NCBI GenBank assembly: GCA_903863195.1
Contig: CAIPAY010000083.1
Span: forward strand, 1 to 41,968
Direction: 5' to 3'
DNA length: 41,968 nucleotides
DNA from: an uncultured Holophagaceae bacterium
GTDB taxonomy: Bacteria > Acidobacteriota > Holophagae > Holophagales > Holophagaceae
Below are positions 31,161 through 38,059 of the stretch, piece after piece. Each line of letters begins with the position of its first letter. Position 1 is the stretch's first letter. Made by a program: the position numbers and the translations under genes. Below the pieces are notes generated by a model, which was given only the letters and a program-made list of their open reading frames with translations, made no database searches and had not been told where the DNA came from.

Positions 31161-32440
31161 TCGACGTCCTTCGCGGTGGCGGGGAGGATGAGGTCTGCCA
31201 CCCGGCGGCTGGTGGCCAGCTCCAGGGCATCCGGCACTTCCTGGCCCGTGCCCAGGTAGCTGAGGGGGCGCTTGACCCGCACCAGCGTGCTCAGGATGGG
31301 GCCGTAGGTGGAGGTCTCGTCCAGCTTGGTGAAGAGGAGGCGCGTGGGGTGCAGGGGCTCGTAGCGCGCCGCGATCTCGGTCAGGTCCCGGGGCTTGGTG
31401 GTGGCGGACAGCACTAGATGGGTCTCCACGTCCGGCAGCTCCTCGAGCAGGCCCCGAAGCTGGTTCAGGGTCTCCGTGTCCTTGGGGCTGTGCCCGGGGG
31501 TGTCGATGAGCACGAGGGCGCGATCCTGGTAGAAGCGCAGGGCTCCGCGCATGTCCTCCACGGTCAGGGCCACGTGCAGCGGCACCTGCAGGATCTGGGC
31601 GTACTGCTGGAGCTGGTCCACGGCCCCCATGCGGTAGGTGTCGAGGGTGACCAGGGCCACCTTCTGCTTGAGGTGGAGCTGGGCATAGGCCGCGAGCTTG
31701 GCCACGGTGGTGGTCTTGCCCACGCCCGTGGGGCCCACCAGCGCCGCCACGCGCATCTTCCCGGGCTCCACCTGGATGGGGGGCGCCACGGGGATGAAGT
31801 CGGCGATGACCCGGCGCAGGAAGAGGCGCGCCCGCTCGGCGTTCACGGCGCCCGTGGCGGAGTCACCCTCCTGGTCCGTGAGGGCGCGCTGGGCATGCTC
31901 GCAGAGGCGCAGTGCGATGACGGGCTCCACGTCGTTGGCGACGAGGTCGCCGTAGAGTTCCAGCAGGCTCGAGGGCAGGTGCAGCTGGGCCGGGGGCATG
32001 CCCTGGCGCTGGATGCGGCTGAGCAGCGCCTTCATCTGATCCAGCTCTTTCAGGATCGAGCCGTTGCGCTGGTCGTTGTCCTTGAGGGCCGCCACGGCGC
32101 CCTTGATCTCCAGCAGCTCACGGCGCAGGGGCTGGAGGTCCATGGGCGGCGCGGGGGGGGCCGGAGGTGGGACCTGCCGCGCTGCGTGGGCGGGCGGGGT
32201 GGCCAGGGGCGCCCGCAGGCCGTAGGTGAGTGCGGGAGGAGTGGAGGCCCCCGGGGGAACCCCTGCCTGGGCCTCGTCCACGGCCGCGGTGACCTCGATG
32301 ATCGATTCTTCACCGGTGCCCGAGGCCGCCGGGCGTCGCCGGGTCCGGGTGGAGAGGATGAACGCCTCCTCGCCCATGTCCTTCTTCACGACGTCGAGGG
32401 CGTCCTGCATTGAGCCGGCTTCAAAGGTCTTCACGCGCAT
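31157..32440 (-). CDS. flhF: Flagellar biosynthesis GTPase FlhF
   Basis: FlhF is an SRP-type GTPase that places the flagellum. The 427-residue product has the B region with the N-terminal motif MRVKTFEAGSMQDALDVVKK, a Pro-rich linker (about 60-105), an N domain, and the G domain: P-loop GPTGVGKTT (about 236-244), DTYRMGAVDQL, LIDTPGHSPKD (G3), and TKLDETSTYG (G4). SRP54 and FtsY are excluded by the N-terminal motif and the neighbours. It follows flhA by ten bases. Confidence 0.96.
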   Translation of the reverse strand: MRVKTFEAGSMQDALDVVKKDMGEEAFILSTRTRRRPAASGTGEESIIEVTAAVDEAQAGVPPGASTPPALTYGLRAPLATPPAHAARQVPPPAPPAPPMDLQPLRRELLEIKGAVAALKDNDQRNGSILKELDQMKALLSRIQRQGMPPAQLHLPSSLLELYGDLVANDVEPVIALRLCEHAQRALTDQEGDSATGAVNAERARLFLRRVIADFIPVAPPIQVEPGKMRVAALVGPTGVGKTTTVAKLAAYAQLHLKQKVALVTLDTYRMGAVDQLQQYAQILQVPLHVALTVEDMRGALRFYQDRALVLIDTPGHSPKDTETLNQLRGLLEELPDVETHLVLSATTKPRDLTEIAARYEPLHPTRLLFTKLDETSTYGPILSTLVRVKRPLSYLGTGQEVPDALELATSRRVADLILPATAKDVE

Positions 32441-32450
32441 GGGCGGCCCT

Positions 32451-34553
32451 TCATGACACAGTCCCCAGGTTCACGACGCGCACATCCATGGGCACCTCGC
32501 TGTGGCTCAGCACCACCAGCTGCGGCAGCGCCCGCTCCAGGAGCCGTCGCAGGTGGGGTCGCACCACGGGATTGGTGAGCAGCACGGGCTGGGCCCCGGG
32601 CAGCAGGGCGGCGATGCCGGTGGCGATGCGGTTCAGCAGCTCCTGGGTGCGGCCAGGCTCCAGGGCCAGGAAGCTGCCCCGGTCCGTCTGCTCGATGCCG
32701 CCCTGGAGGGTCTGTTCCAGGTTCGGATCCAGGACCAGGACGCCCAGCTCCCCCGTTTCGGAGAGGTGGGGGCTGGTCAGCACCCGGCCCATGGCCTGGC
32801 GGACATACTCGGTGATGAAGCCGATGTCCTTAGTCATGGCCGCGGCGTCGGCGGTGGCCTCCAGGATGCGGCCCAGATCCCGCACGGGGACCCGCTCGCG
32901 CAGCAGGTTGTGCATGACCTTCTGCAGGGTGGTCACGGTGATCACGTTGGGGATGAGGTCGTCCACCAGGCGGGGGCTCGACTCCTTGAGGGTATCCAGC
33001 AGGTGCTGCACCTCGGGCCGCCCCAGCATCTCCGGCGCGTGCTGCTTGATCAGCTCGGAGAGGTGGGTGGTCAGCACGGTGGCCGGTTCCACCACGGTGT
33101 AGCCCAGCATCTGGGCCCGGTCCCGGAGGTTGTCGGGGATCCAGTAGGCGGGCAGGCCGAAGGCGGGCTCGGAGGTGGGGGTGCCCGCGAGCTCCTCCGT
33201 GGCCGTGCCGGGGTTCATGGCTAGGAACTGGGCGGGCTGCAGCTCCGCCCGGGCAATCTCCTCGCCCCGCAGAAGGATGCGGTAGGCGTGGGGGGCCAGC
33301 TGCAGGTTGTCCCGGATACGCACGGGCGGCACTACGATGCCCAGCTCCTGGGCCATCTGGCGGCGGACGCCCTTGATGCGCTCGAGCACGGTGCCGCCCT
33401 GGTTCACGTCGAGCAGGGGGATCAGGCTGTAGCCCACCTCCAGGCCCAAGGGGTCGACCTTGAGGAGGCCCTCCACCTTGTCTGCGGACTCGGCCGCGGC
33501 AGCCTTGGCCTTTTCCGCGGCGGCCGCCTGGTCCGCCACCGTGGTGGGACTCACCTGGGGCAGCTTCCAGGCCGCGTAGGCCATGACCCCGAAGATGGAA
33601 CCCATGACCCAGAAGGGGAAGAGGGGCAGACCCGGCACGGCGCCGAAAAGGAAGAGCACCGCCGTGGCGATGGCCAGTGGCCGGTGGTCTGCGCCCATCT
33701 GGCCCAGGACCTGACTCCCCAGCCCCGTGGCGTCGCTGCCGCTGCGGGTGGTCAGGATGGCACCGCCCACGCTGATGAGCAGGCTGGGAATCACCGTCAC
33801 CAGGCCGTCGCCCACCGTCAACAGGGTGTAGACCTCGAGCGCCTGCAGCACGGGCAGGTTGTAGCGCACCACCCCCAGGATGATGCCCGCCACGATGTTG
33901 ACCGCCAGGATGATCAGGGCCGCCACGGAGTCGCGCTGGGTGAACTTCACGGCGCCGTCCATGGCCCCGTAGAACCCGGCCTCCTCCTGGAGGTCCTTGC
34001 GGCGCTTGCGGGCTTCCTGCTCGTCGATGTAGCCCGCGTTCAGGTCGGCGTCGATGGCCATCTGCTTGCCGGGCAGGGCATCCAGGGTGAAGCGGGCGGT
34101 GACCTCGGCGATGCGGCCCGCGCCATGGTTGATGACCAGGAACTGGATGGCCAGCAGGATCAGGAAGACCACCAGGCCGATGACATAGCTGCCGCCCACC
34201 ACGAACTGGCCGAAGGCCTTGACCATGTGACCGGCGGCGTCGGCGCCCTGGTCGCCGGCATAGAGCAGGATTCGCCGGGTGGTGGCCACGTTGATGGCCA
34301 GACGGAAAAGCGTCACCACCAGCAGCACGGACGGATAGGAGCTGAACTCCTTGGGGCGGGGCACATACATGCCCACCATGAGGATCACGAGGCTGAGGGT
34401 GATGTTCAGGACGATCAGCAGATCGAGCATGAACGCCGGCAGGGGCAGCACCATCACCACCAGCACGATCATGACGAAAATGGGCGCAGCAAGGTCCGAC
34501 CGCCGGCCGAGGCGGCCCATGAATGGAAGCAGACGGTCTAGAAAGGTCAACAT
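32451..34553 (-). CDS. flhA: Flagellar export gate protein FlhA
   Basis: FlhA is the major export-gate membrane protein. The 700-residue product has eight hydrophobic segments within about residues 20-330 (IFVMIVLVVMVLPLPAFML; VIGLVVFLILLAIQFLVI and others) and the FHIPEP family signature GRIAEVTARFTLDALPGKQM (about 146-165), followed by the cytoplasmic domain that binds FliJ and chaperones. It is the first gene of flhA-flhF-flhG-fliA-fliM-fliN. The ATG lacks a strong ribosome site (GGGTG upstream) and the predicted sigma54 leader is very short. Confidence 0.96.
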   Translation of the reverse strand: MLTFLDRLLPFMGRLGRRSDLAAPIFVMIVLVVMVLPLPAFMLDLLIVLNITLSLVILMVGMYVPRPKEFSSYPSVLLVVTLFRLAINVATTRRILLYAGDQGADAAGHMVKAFGQFVVGGSYVIGLVVFLILLAIQFLVINHGAGRIAEVTARFTLDALPGKQMAIDADLNAGYIDEQEARKRRKDLQEEAGFYGAMDGAVKFTQRDSVAALIILAVNIVAGIILGVVRYNLPVLQALEVYTLLTVGDGLVTVIPSLLISVGGAILTTRSGSDATGLGSQVLGQMGADHRPLAIATAVLFLFGAVPGLPLFPFWVMGSIFGVMAYAAWKLPQVSPTTVADQAAAAEKAKAAAAESADKVEGLLKVDPLGLEVGYSLIPLLDVNQGGTVLERIKGVRRQMAQELGIVVPPVRIRDNLQLAPHAYRILLRGEEIARAELQPAQFLAMNPGTATEELAGTPTSEPAFGLPAYWIPDNLRDRAQMLGYTVVEPATVLTTHLSELIKQHAPEMLGRPEVQHLLDTLKESSPRLVDDLIPNVITVTTLQKVMHNLLRERVPVRDLGRILEATADAAAMTKDIGFITEYVRQAMGRVLTSPHLSETGELGVLVLDPNLEQTLQGGIEQTDRGSFLALEPGRTQELLNRIATGIAALLPGAQPVLLTNPVVRPHLRRLLERALPQLVVLSHSEVPMDVRVVNLGTVS

Positions 34554-34574
34554 ACCGACACCCGCAGGGTCAGG

Positions 34575-34591
34575 GGCGAGGGGCGTGCCAG
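34575..34591 (-). promoter_or_regulatory. Putative sigma54 (-24/-12) promoter for the flhA operon
   Basis: The minus strand reads TGGCACG-CCCC-TCGCC. The -24 half is a perfect consensus; the -12 half has one mismatch. GG (34589-34588) and GC (34577-34576) are ten bases apart. The predicted start point near 34564 leaves only about 11 nt before the flhA ATG, which is short and is the main doubt. Confidence 0.5.
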
Positions 34592-34595
34592 AGCG

Positions 34596-34783
34596 GGCTG
34601 TCGGCTGTCAGCTGTCAGCTGTCAGCTCAAGAAGGGCCCGACCCACTTGGGCGGGGGGGGGCTGACAGCCCTCGTGGCTATCGGCTGTCAGCTCTCACCT
34701 ATCAAAAGACAGGACCCGTCCCACATGCAGCGTCCCCGCGGCGCCTTCTTTCACCGAGAGCTGACAGCTGACAGCCGACAGCC
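34596..34783. repeat. 25-bp perfect inverted repeat built of GCTGTCA units
   Basis: 34596-34620 and 34759-34783 are perfect reverse complements and are themselves made of repeated GCTGTC/GCTGTCA words; the left arm has one extra word to 34627. Two further single copies lie between (34661-34670 and 34682-34693). The element fills the gap between flhA and the UPF0102-like gene. No ORF is supported inside. Confidence 0.9.
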
Positions 34784-34791
34784 AGCGCTGC

Positions 34792-35172
34792 TCAGAGCTG
34801 GATCTTCAGCCCATCCCAGCGCTCAGGTGGATGACACCGGCACCGCCAGCCGGCCCAGCTCACCCGCTGGAAGCTCACCTCCCCGGGCCAGGGCACCCGG
34901 TCCAGCCAGGACTGCAGGGCCCGCTGGAGACGCAGGCGCTGCTCGGGCTCCAGGGCTGTGTCGGCCCCCACCCAGGCCCCCGCCCGGCGGGCCTTCACCT
35001 CCAGCAGCCGCAGCTCGGAGCCCCGACTGAGCAGCAGGTCGAGCTCCCAGCGGCCCAGCTTCTGCCGCCAGGCCACCAGGTCCCAGCCCCGCAGCCAGTA
35101 GCGCCAGAGCGTCAGCCGCTCCGACCACACCCCCAGGCGCCGCGCCGCCTCACCGCGCCGCGAGCGGGTCAT
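34792..35172 (-). CDS. UPF0102/YraN-like protein
   Basis: The 126-residue product matches the pattern of the UPF0102 (YraN) family, a predicted restriction-endonuclease-fold group: an N-terminal E-x2-A-like helix (SERLTLWRYWLRGWDLV), the core GRWELDLLLSRG corresponding to GEIDLI, then LRLLEVKARR corresponding to the EVK-R catalytic-type motif, and a following Gln-rich helix (EPEQRLRLQRAL). The initial Asp/Glu and EVK residues are kept, so a nuclease-like active site is possible; the function of the family is unsettled. It is Arg/Trp-rich. Confidence 0.75.
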   Translation of the reverse strand: MTRSRRGEAARRLGVWSERLTLWRYWLRGWDLVAWRQKLGRWELDLLLSRGSELRLLEVKARRAGAWVGADTALEPEQRLRLQRALQSWLDRVPWPGEVSFQRVSWAGWRCRCHPPERWDGLKIQL

Positions 35173-35200
35173 GGCTAGGCCTGAAGGGAGAAAGAAAAAA

Positions 35201-35302
35201 ACTCTCGCAGAGGGGCGCGGAGATAGCTGAGGCTGCGGAGAACTGCGACATCCAGGTCATTCCTCAGCGCCCTCCGCCCTCTCTGCGCCCCTCTGCGAGA
35301 GT
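35201..35302. repeat. 18-bp perfect inverted repeat
   Basis: ACTCTCGCAGAGGGGCGC (35201-35218) and its exact reverse complement at 35285-35302 flank a 66-bp spacer containing further related CTCTGCG/CGGAG words. It fills the gap between the UPF0102-like gene and the membrane protein gene upstream. Confidence 0.9.
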
Positions 35303-35320
35303 AGTTGTTGTTGATTTCCC

Positions 35321-35890
35321 CTACTCGTCCCGCCGGGGCAGGAGGAGGCTTCTCTGGACGCGCTCGAGGTTGCCGTGGATGCGGACGATCTTCCAGGCCA
35401 GGACCATGGCGTAGCCCAGCCAGACCCAGAGGAGGCGGGGGTCCACCGGGGTGCGCTTGAGGGCGTCGGTGCCCAGGTCCAGGCGCAGGCCCTGGAGATA
35501 CCAGACCACGACGCCAAAGGCGATGATCAGGTAGCCCCAGCGGATCCAGTAGGGCCGCAGGCCCTCCTTCACCTTCCAGCGCAGCAGCAGCCAGCGGTCG
35601 AAGCGGTCGCTCTTCTCCTCCGTGAAGTGAACCGCCAGCAGCTGGTCCACCAGGGGGGCGTAGCGGTGCGCCTTCAGCTCCTGGAGCTCCTCTTCGCCGT
35701 TCACCTTGCGCAGGAAGGCCGAGCGGATCTTGCCGATGCACTCCTCCCAGGGGGCCTCCTCCCGCTGCAGCGAGAGATGCAGGCGCACCAAGCCGACCCA
35801 GAGCAGGGCCTGGGCCAGGAGCACCGCCCAGAGGGACATGCCCTGCCAGCCCTGGGTGCGCACGAGGTCGAGGAAGCGGGAGAGATCCAT
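35321..35890 (-). CDS. Hypothetical membrane protein, 189 residues
   Basis: I do not recognise the family. The product has three hydrophobic segments, at about 17-37 (MSLWAVLLAQALLWVGLVRL), 117-137 (YLIIAFGVVVWYLQGL) and 152-168 (LLWVWLGYAMVLAW), with a charged cytoplasmic-type region of about 75 residues between the first two (LQELKAHRYAPLVDQLL). The topology loosely recalls MotA/ExbB proteins but no family motif is seen. It is transcribed toward the UPF0102-like gene and divergent from the 57-residue gene. Confidence 0.7.
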   Translation of the reverse strand: MDLSRFLDLVRTQGWQGMSLWAVLLAQALLWVGLVRLHLSLQREEAPWEECIGKIRSAFLRKVNGEEELQELKAHRYAPLVDQLLAVHFTEEKSDRFDRWLLLRWKVKEGLRPYWIRWGYLIIAFGVVVWYLQGLRLDLGTDALKRTPVDPRLLWVWLGYAMVLAWKIVRIHGNLERVQRSLLLPRRDE

Positions 35891-35976
35891 CCCCGCAGTT
35901 TAGCCGAGGGGCCGAGGGGGACCGGGAACCATGTACCCTGGACAAGGCCGGACGCGAGCCGGCCCGGGAGGATCGC

Positions 35977-36150
35977 ATGGGCACTGAAGACCTGAAGTCG
36001 GCAGCGAACTGGGCCAAGGAGCTGGGCGTGCCCGAGAAGAAGCTCAAGGATGCCCTCAAGGCCGCCGGCATCGAGCCCGACGCCAAGAAGGGCGTCTGCG
36101 CCTTCTACTCCAAGGCCTCCGCCGAGAAGGCGAAGAAGGCGATTAAGTAG
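35977..36150 (+). CDS. Small basic helical protein, 57 residues
   Basis: The product (starts MGTEDLKSAANWAKELGVPE, ends AKKAIK) is Lys/Ala-rich and helical, with a helix-turn-helix-like pattern WAKELGVPEKKLKDALKAAG that recalls the IF2 N-terminal or other small DNA/RNA-binding folds. GGGAGG lies five bases before ATG, and codon usage is like its neighbours. It has a single Cys (GVCAFYS). The gene is convergent with the 243-residue hypothetical gene; their ends overlap by eight bases. Function unknown. Confidence 0.7.
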   Translation: MGTEDLKSAANWAKELGVPEKKLKDALKAAGIEPDAKKGVCAFYSKASAEKAKKAIK

Positions 36151-36874
36151 CAGGGGCCTCAGCGCGGAATCCAGATCGGCTGATGCGGATCTGTCCGGAC
36201 CACCTGGCCCCTACCTTTGCTGCAGCCAGGTCCAGATGGGCGGCGTGCTCGGGCTGGAGGGCCAAGGCAAACACCACGTGCGCCGTCGAGAAGAGTGCGA
36301 GACGAGCCTTGCCCAGTCGGGTCTGGAGGCCATTCAGCAGGCTCGCTTCAAATACGTCTCGGGAAATATGCGGGTAGTGCTGGTAGATGACCAGGGAATG
36401 CCCCCGGTGGAACAATTCCTCGATTTCTTGCCAGTAGACGTATTTCGAGCTGTTCTTCCCTCCGAGCGGTACGGATCTCACCTCAATTCCGTTGTCGGGG
36501 TCCAGGAAAACCAGGGAGCAATTTGATAGCTCCCGCCCGACTTTTTCAACATGGCTCAATCGAATAGGGCGCGCATCCTCGACCAGCGCGTCATGGTAGA
36601 CGCCGCCCGGCAGCAGGTCCCATCTCCGGGCCAGAGAGGTGTGCCTGAGGGTGGCGGGGTCCAGGAGTCCTGAAAGCCGATCGAACAGGACCGGATCGAA
36701 GCGCCTCCAGAGTTCGGGTCTTTGCAGATAGCCACGAAACTCCCCATCCGTCCTCCCATCGTCCGAGGTAAGCCACCAGGCGACGCCCAGGGTCAGGCCC
36801 GTGGCCTCAATCAGACATCGGAGCAGACCGTATTTTCGGTAGTCGTTCACATCGCCAAAATACTGGTGCTTCAC
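36143..36874 (-). CDS. Conserved hypothetical protein, lower GC (possibly transferred)
   Basis: The 243-residue soluble product has the features NDYRKYGLLRCL near its start, WWLTSDDGRTDGEF, LLPGGVYHDAL, LVFLDPDNGIEVRSVP and SKYVYWQEIEELF. I have the impression of a conserved accessory-genome family of unknown function with this pattern, but cannot name it. The DPDNGIE and SKYVYW blocks may mark an active site. Two consecutive GTG codons can start it; the second has AGGAG at the better distance. Base composition looks less GC-rich than the flanks, suggesting recent acquisition. It is convergent with the 57-residue gene. Confidence 0.7.
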   Translation of the reverse strand: MKHQYFGDVNDYRKYGLLRCLIEATGLTLGVAWWLTSDDGRTDGEFRGYLQRPELWRRFDPVLFDRLSGLLDPATLRHTSLARRWDLLPGGVYHDALVEDARPIRLSHVEKVGRELSNCSLVFLDPDNGIEVRSVPLGGKNSSKYVYWQEIEELFHRGHSLVIYQHYPHISRDVFEASLLNGLQTRLGKARLALFSTAHVVFALALQPEHAAHLDLAAAKVGARWSGQIRISRSGFRAEAPAT

Positions 36875-36923
36875 CACTACTCCTGTATCAGGAAAGGCTC
36901 GTGGTCGTTGCGAATCGAGAGGC

Positions 36924-37562
36924 CTACACCTTGCTCCAGGGCACTTCCCCCGCCGCCAGGAAGGCCTCGCCGTCCAGGCCCTGGTCTTCGGCGCGCTTGA
37001 TCAAGTGCTGGAGGGCCTCGCCGGTGGCTTCGGCGTCCTGCAGGGCGCGGTGGGCGCGGGTGTTGGTGATGCCCAGGAACTCGCAGAGCTCGCCCAGGCT
37101 GCGCCGGGGCAGCTCGGGTATGAGCCGCTTGGCCAGCAGCCGGGTGCAGATGAGGCGGTGCCGGCGCCAGACGCCCTCCGGCAGCCAGGCCTTCAGGAAG
37201 CTGCCGTCGTAGGGGGCGTGGTGGGCCACCCAGACGCGGCCTTCGAGCTGGGGCATGAGCTTCAGGGCCACCTGCTCCCAGGGGGGGGCGCCAGCCAGCA
37301 TGGGCAGGGTGATGCCCGTGAGGCGCTGGATCTCCTCGGGCAGGAACCCCTGGATGGAGGCCAGGCTGGAGTAGCGGTCCTCGACCACCACGCCGGAGAG
37401 CCGCACCAGGCCCACCTCGGTGATCTCCGAGGGCTGGATGAACCGGCCATCCTTGCCCCACCGGGCCTTGGGGCTGCCGCCCGTGGTCTCCAGGTCGAGC
37501 ACCGCGAACCTCAGCTCCCGCAGGACGGGGGAGCCGGATTCGAGGAGGGGCTGCTGGGTCAT
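36924..37562 (-). CDS. 3'-5' exonuclease, DnaQ-like (DEDDh)
   Basis: The 212-residue product is an RNase T/DnaQ-type exonuclease: ExoI motif AVLDLETTGG (D23, E25), ExoII AHHAPYDGSFL and ExoIII AHRALQDAEAT with the catalytic His and Asp. It resembles the epsilon subunit of DNA polymerase III or PolC-type exonucleases; without a genome-wide view it cannot be said whether it is the proofreading subunit or a paralogue. Its start overlaps the stop of the upstream zinc-ribbon gene by four bases. Confidence 0.88.
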   Translation of the reverse strand: MTQQPLLESGSPVLRELRFAVLDLETTGGSPKARWGKDGRFIQPSEITEVGLVRLSGVVVEDRYSSLASIQGFLPEEIQRLTGITLPMLAGAPPWEQVALKLMPQLEGRVWVAHHAPYDGSFLKAWLPEGVWRRHRLICTRLLAKRLIPELPRRSLGELCEFLGITNTRAHRALQDAEATGEALQHLIKRAEDQGLDGEAFLAAGEVPWSKV

Positions 37563-37987
37563 GCGCTGACCAGGGTCTTCAGGCCGGACTGGAACAGCAC
37601 GTCCACCTTCTTGCCGAGGCGCCGCTGCACGCGGCCCAGGCCGAAGGTGGGGTGGTCCATCCAGGCGCCCTCCTCCCAGACCTCGGAGACGCGGTAAGGC
37701 CGGGCCGAGGCGCCACCCTGCTCCCGGACCAGGCTCTCCTGGAACTGGGCGGTCAGGGAGTTGGGCCGAGCGCCGCCGGTTTTCGCTGCGGCCGGAAGGC
37801 GCGGGACGCGCGGACTGCGGGCAAGCGGCTCGGGCTTGGCCGCGCGGTACTTGTGCACGGACCGGCAGTTGCCGCAGATGAGCCTGTCGGGCACCCCATC
37901 CGATGCCGTCAGCACCTGGTGGCGGGTCTCCCCACCGCAGCGGCCGCAGGGGGCATCCACATCCTGGCCGGCGTAGTAGATCTTCAT
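37559..37987 (-). CDS. Zinc-ribbon protein of unknown function
   Basis: The 142-residue product has an N-terminal zinc ribbon (C14-x2-C17 and C38-x2-C41), a basic Pro/Ala-rich linker and a C-terminal beta-rich segment (MDHPTFGLGRVQRRLGKKVD then VLFQSGLKTLVSA) that resembles the small Tudor/SH3-like modules seen in other zinc-ribbon hypotheticals. GGGGAG lies upstream of the ATG. It is translationally coupled to the exonuclease gene, so a nucleic-acid role is a reasonable guess only. Confidence 0.65.
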   Translation of the reverse strand: MKIYYAGQDVDAPCGRCGGETRHQVLTASDGVPDRLICGNCRSVHKYRAAKPEPLARSPRVPRLPAAAKTGGARPNSLTAQFQESLVREQGGASARPYRVSEVWEEGAWMDHPTFGLGRVQRRLGKKVDVLFQSGLKTLVSA

Positions 37988-38059
37988 GGCGTGCGACTCC
38001 CCGGGCCCGGGCCCGCAGGCTTCGCCAAAGGCTCCGACTCTCTGTTCATGCCAACCAGA

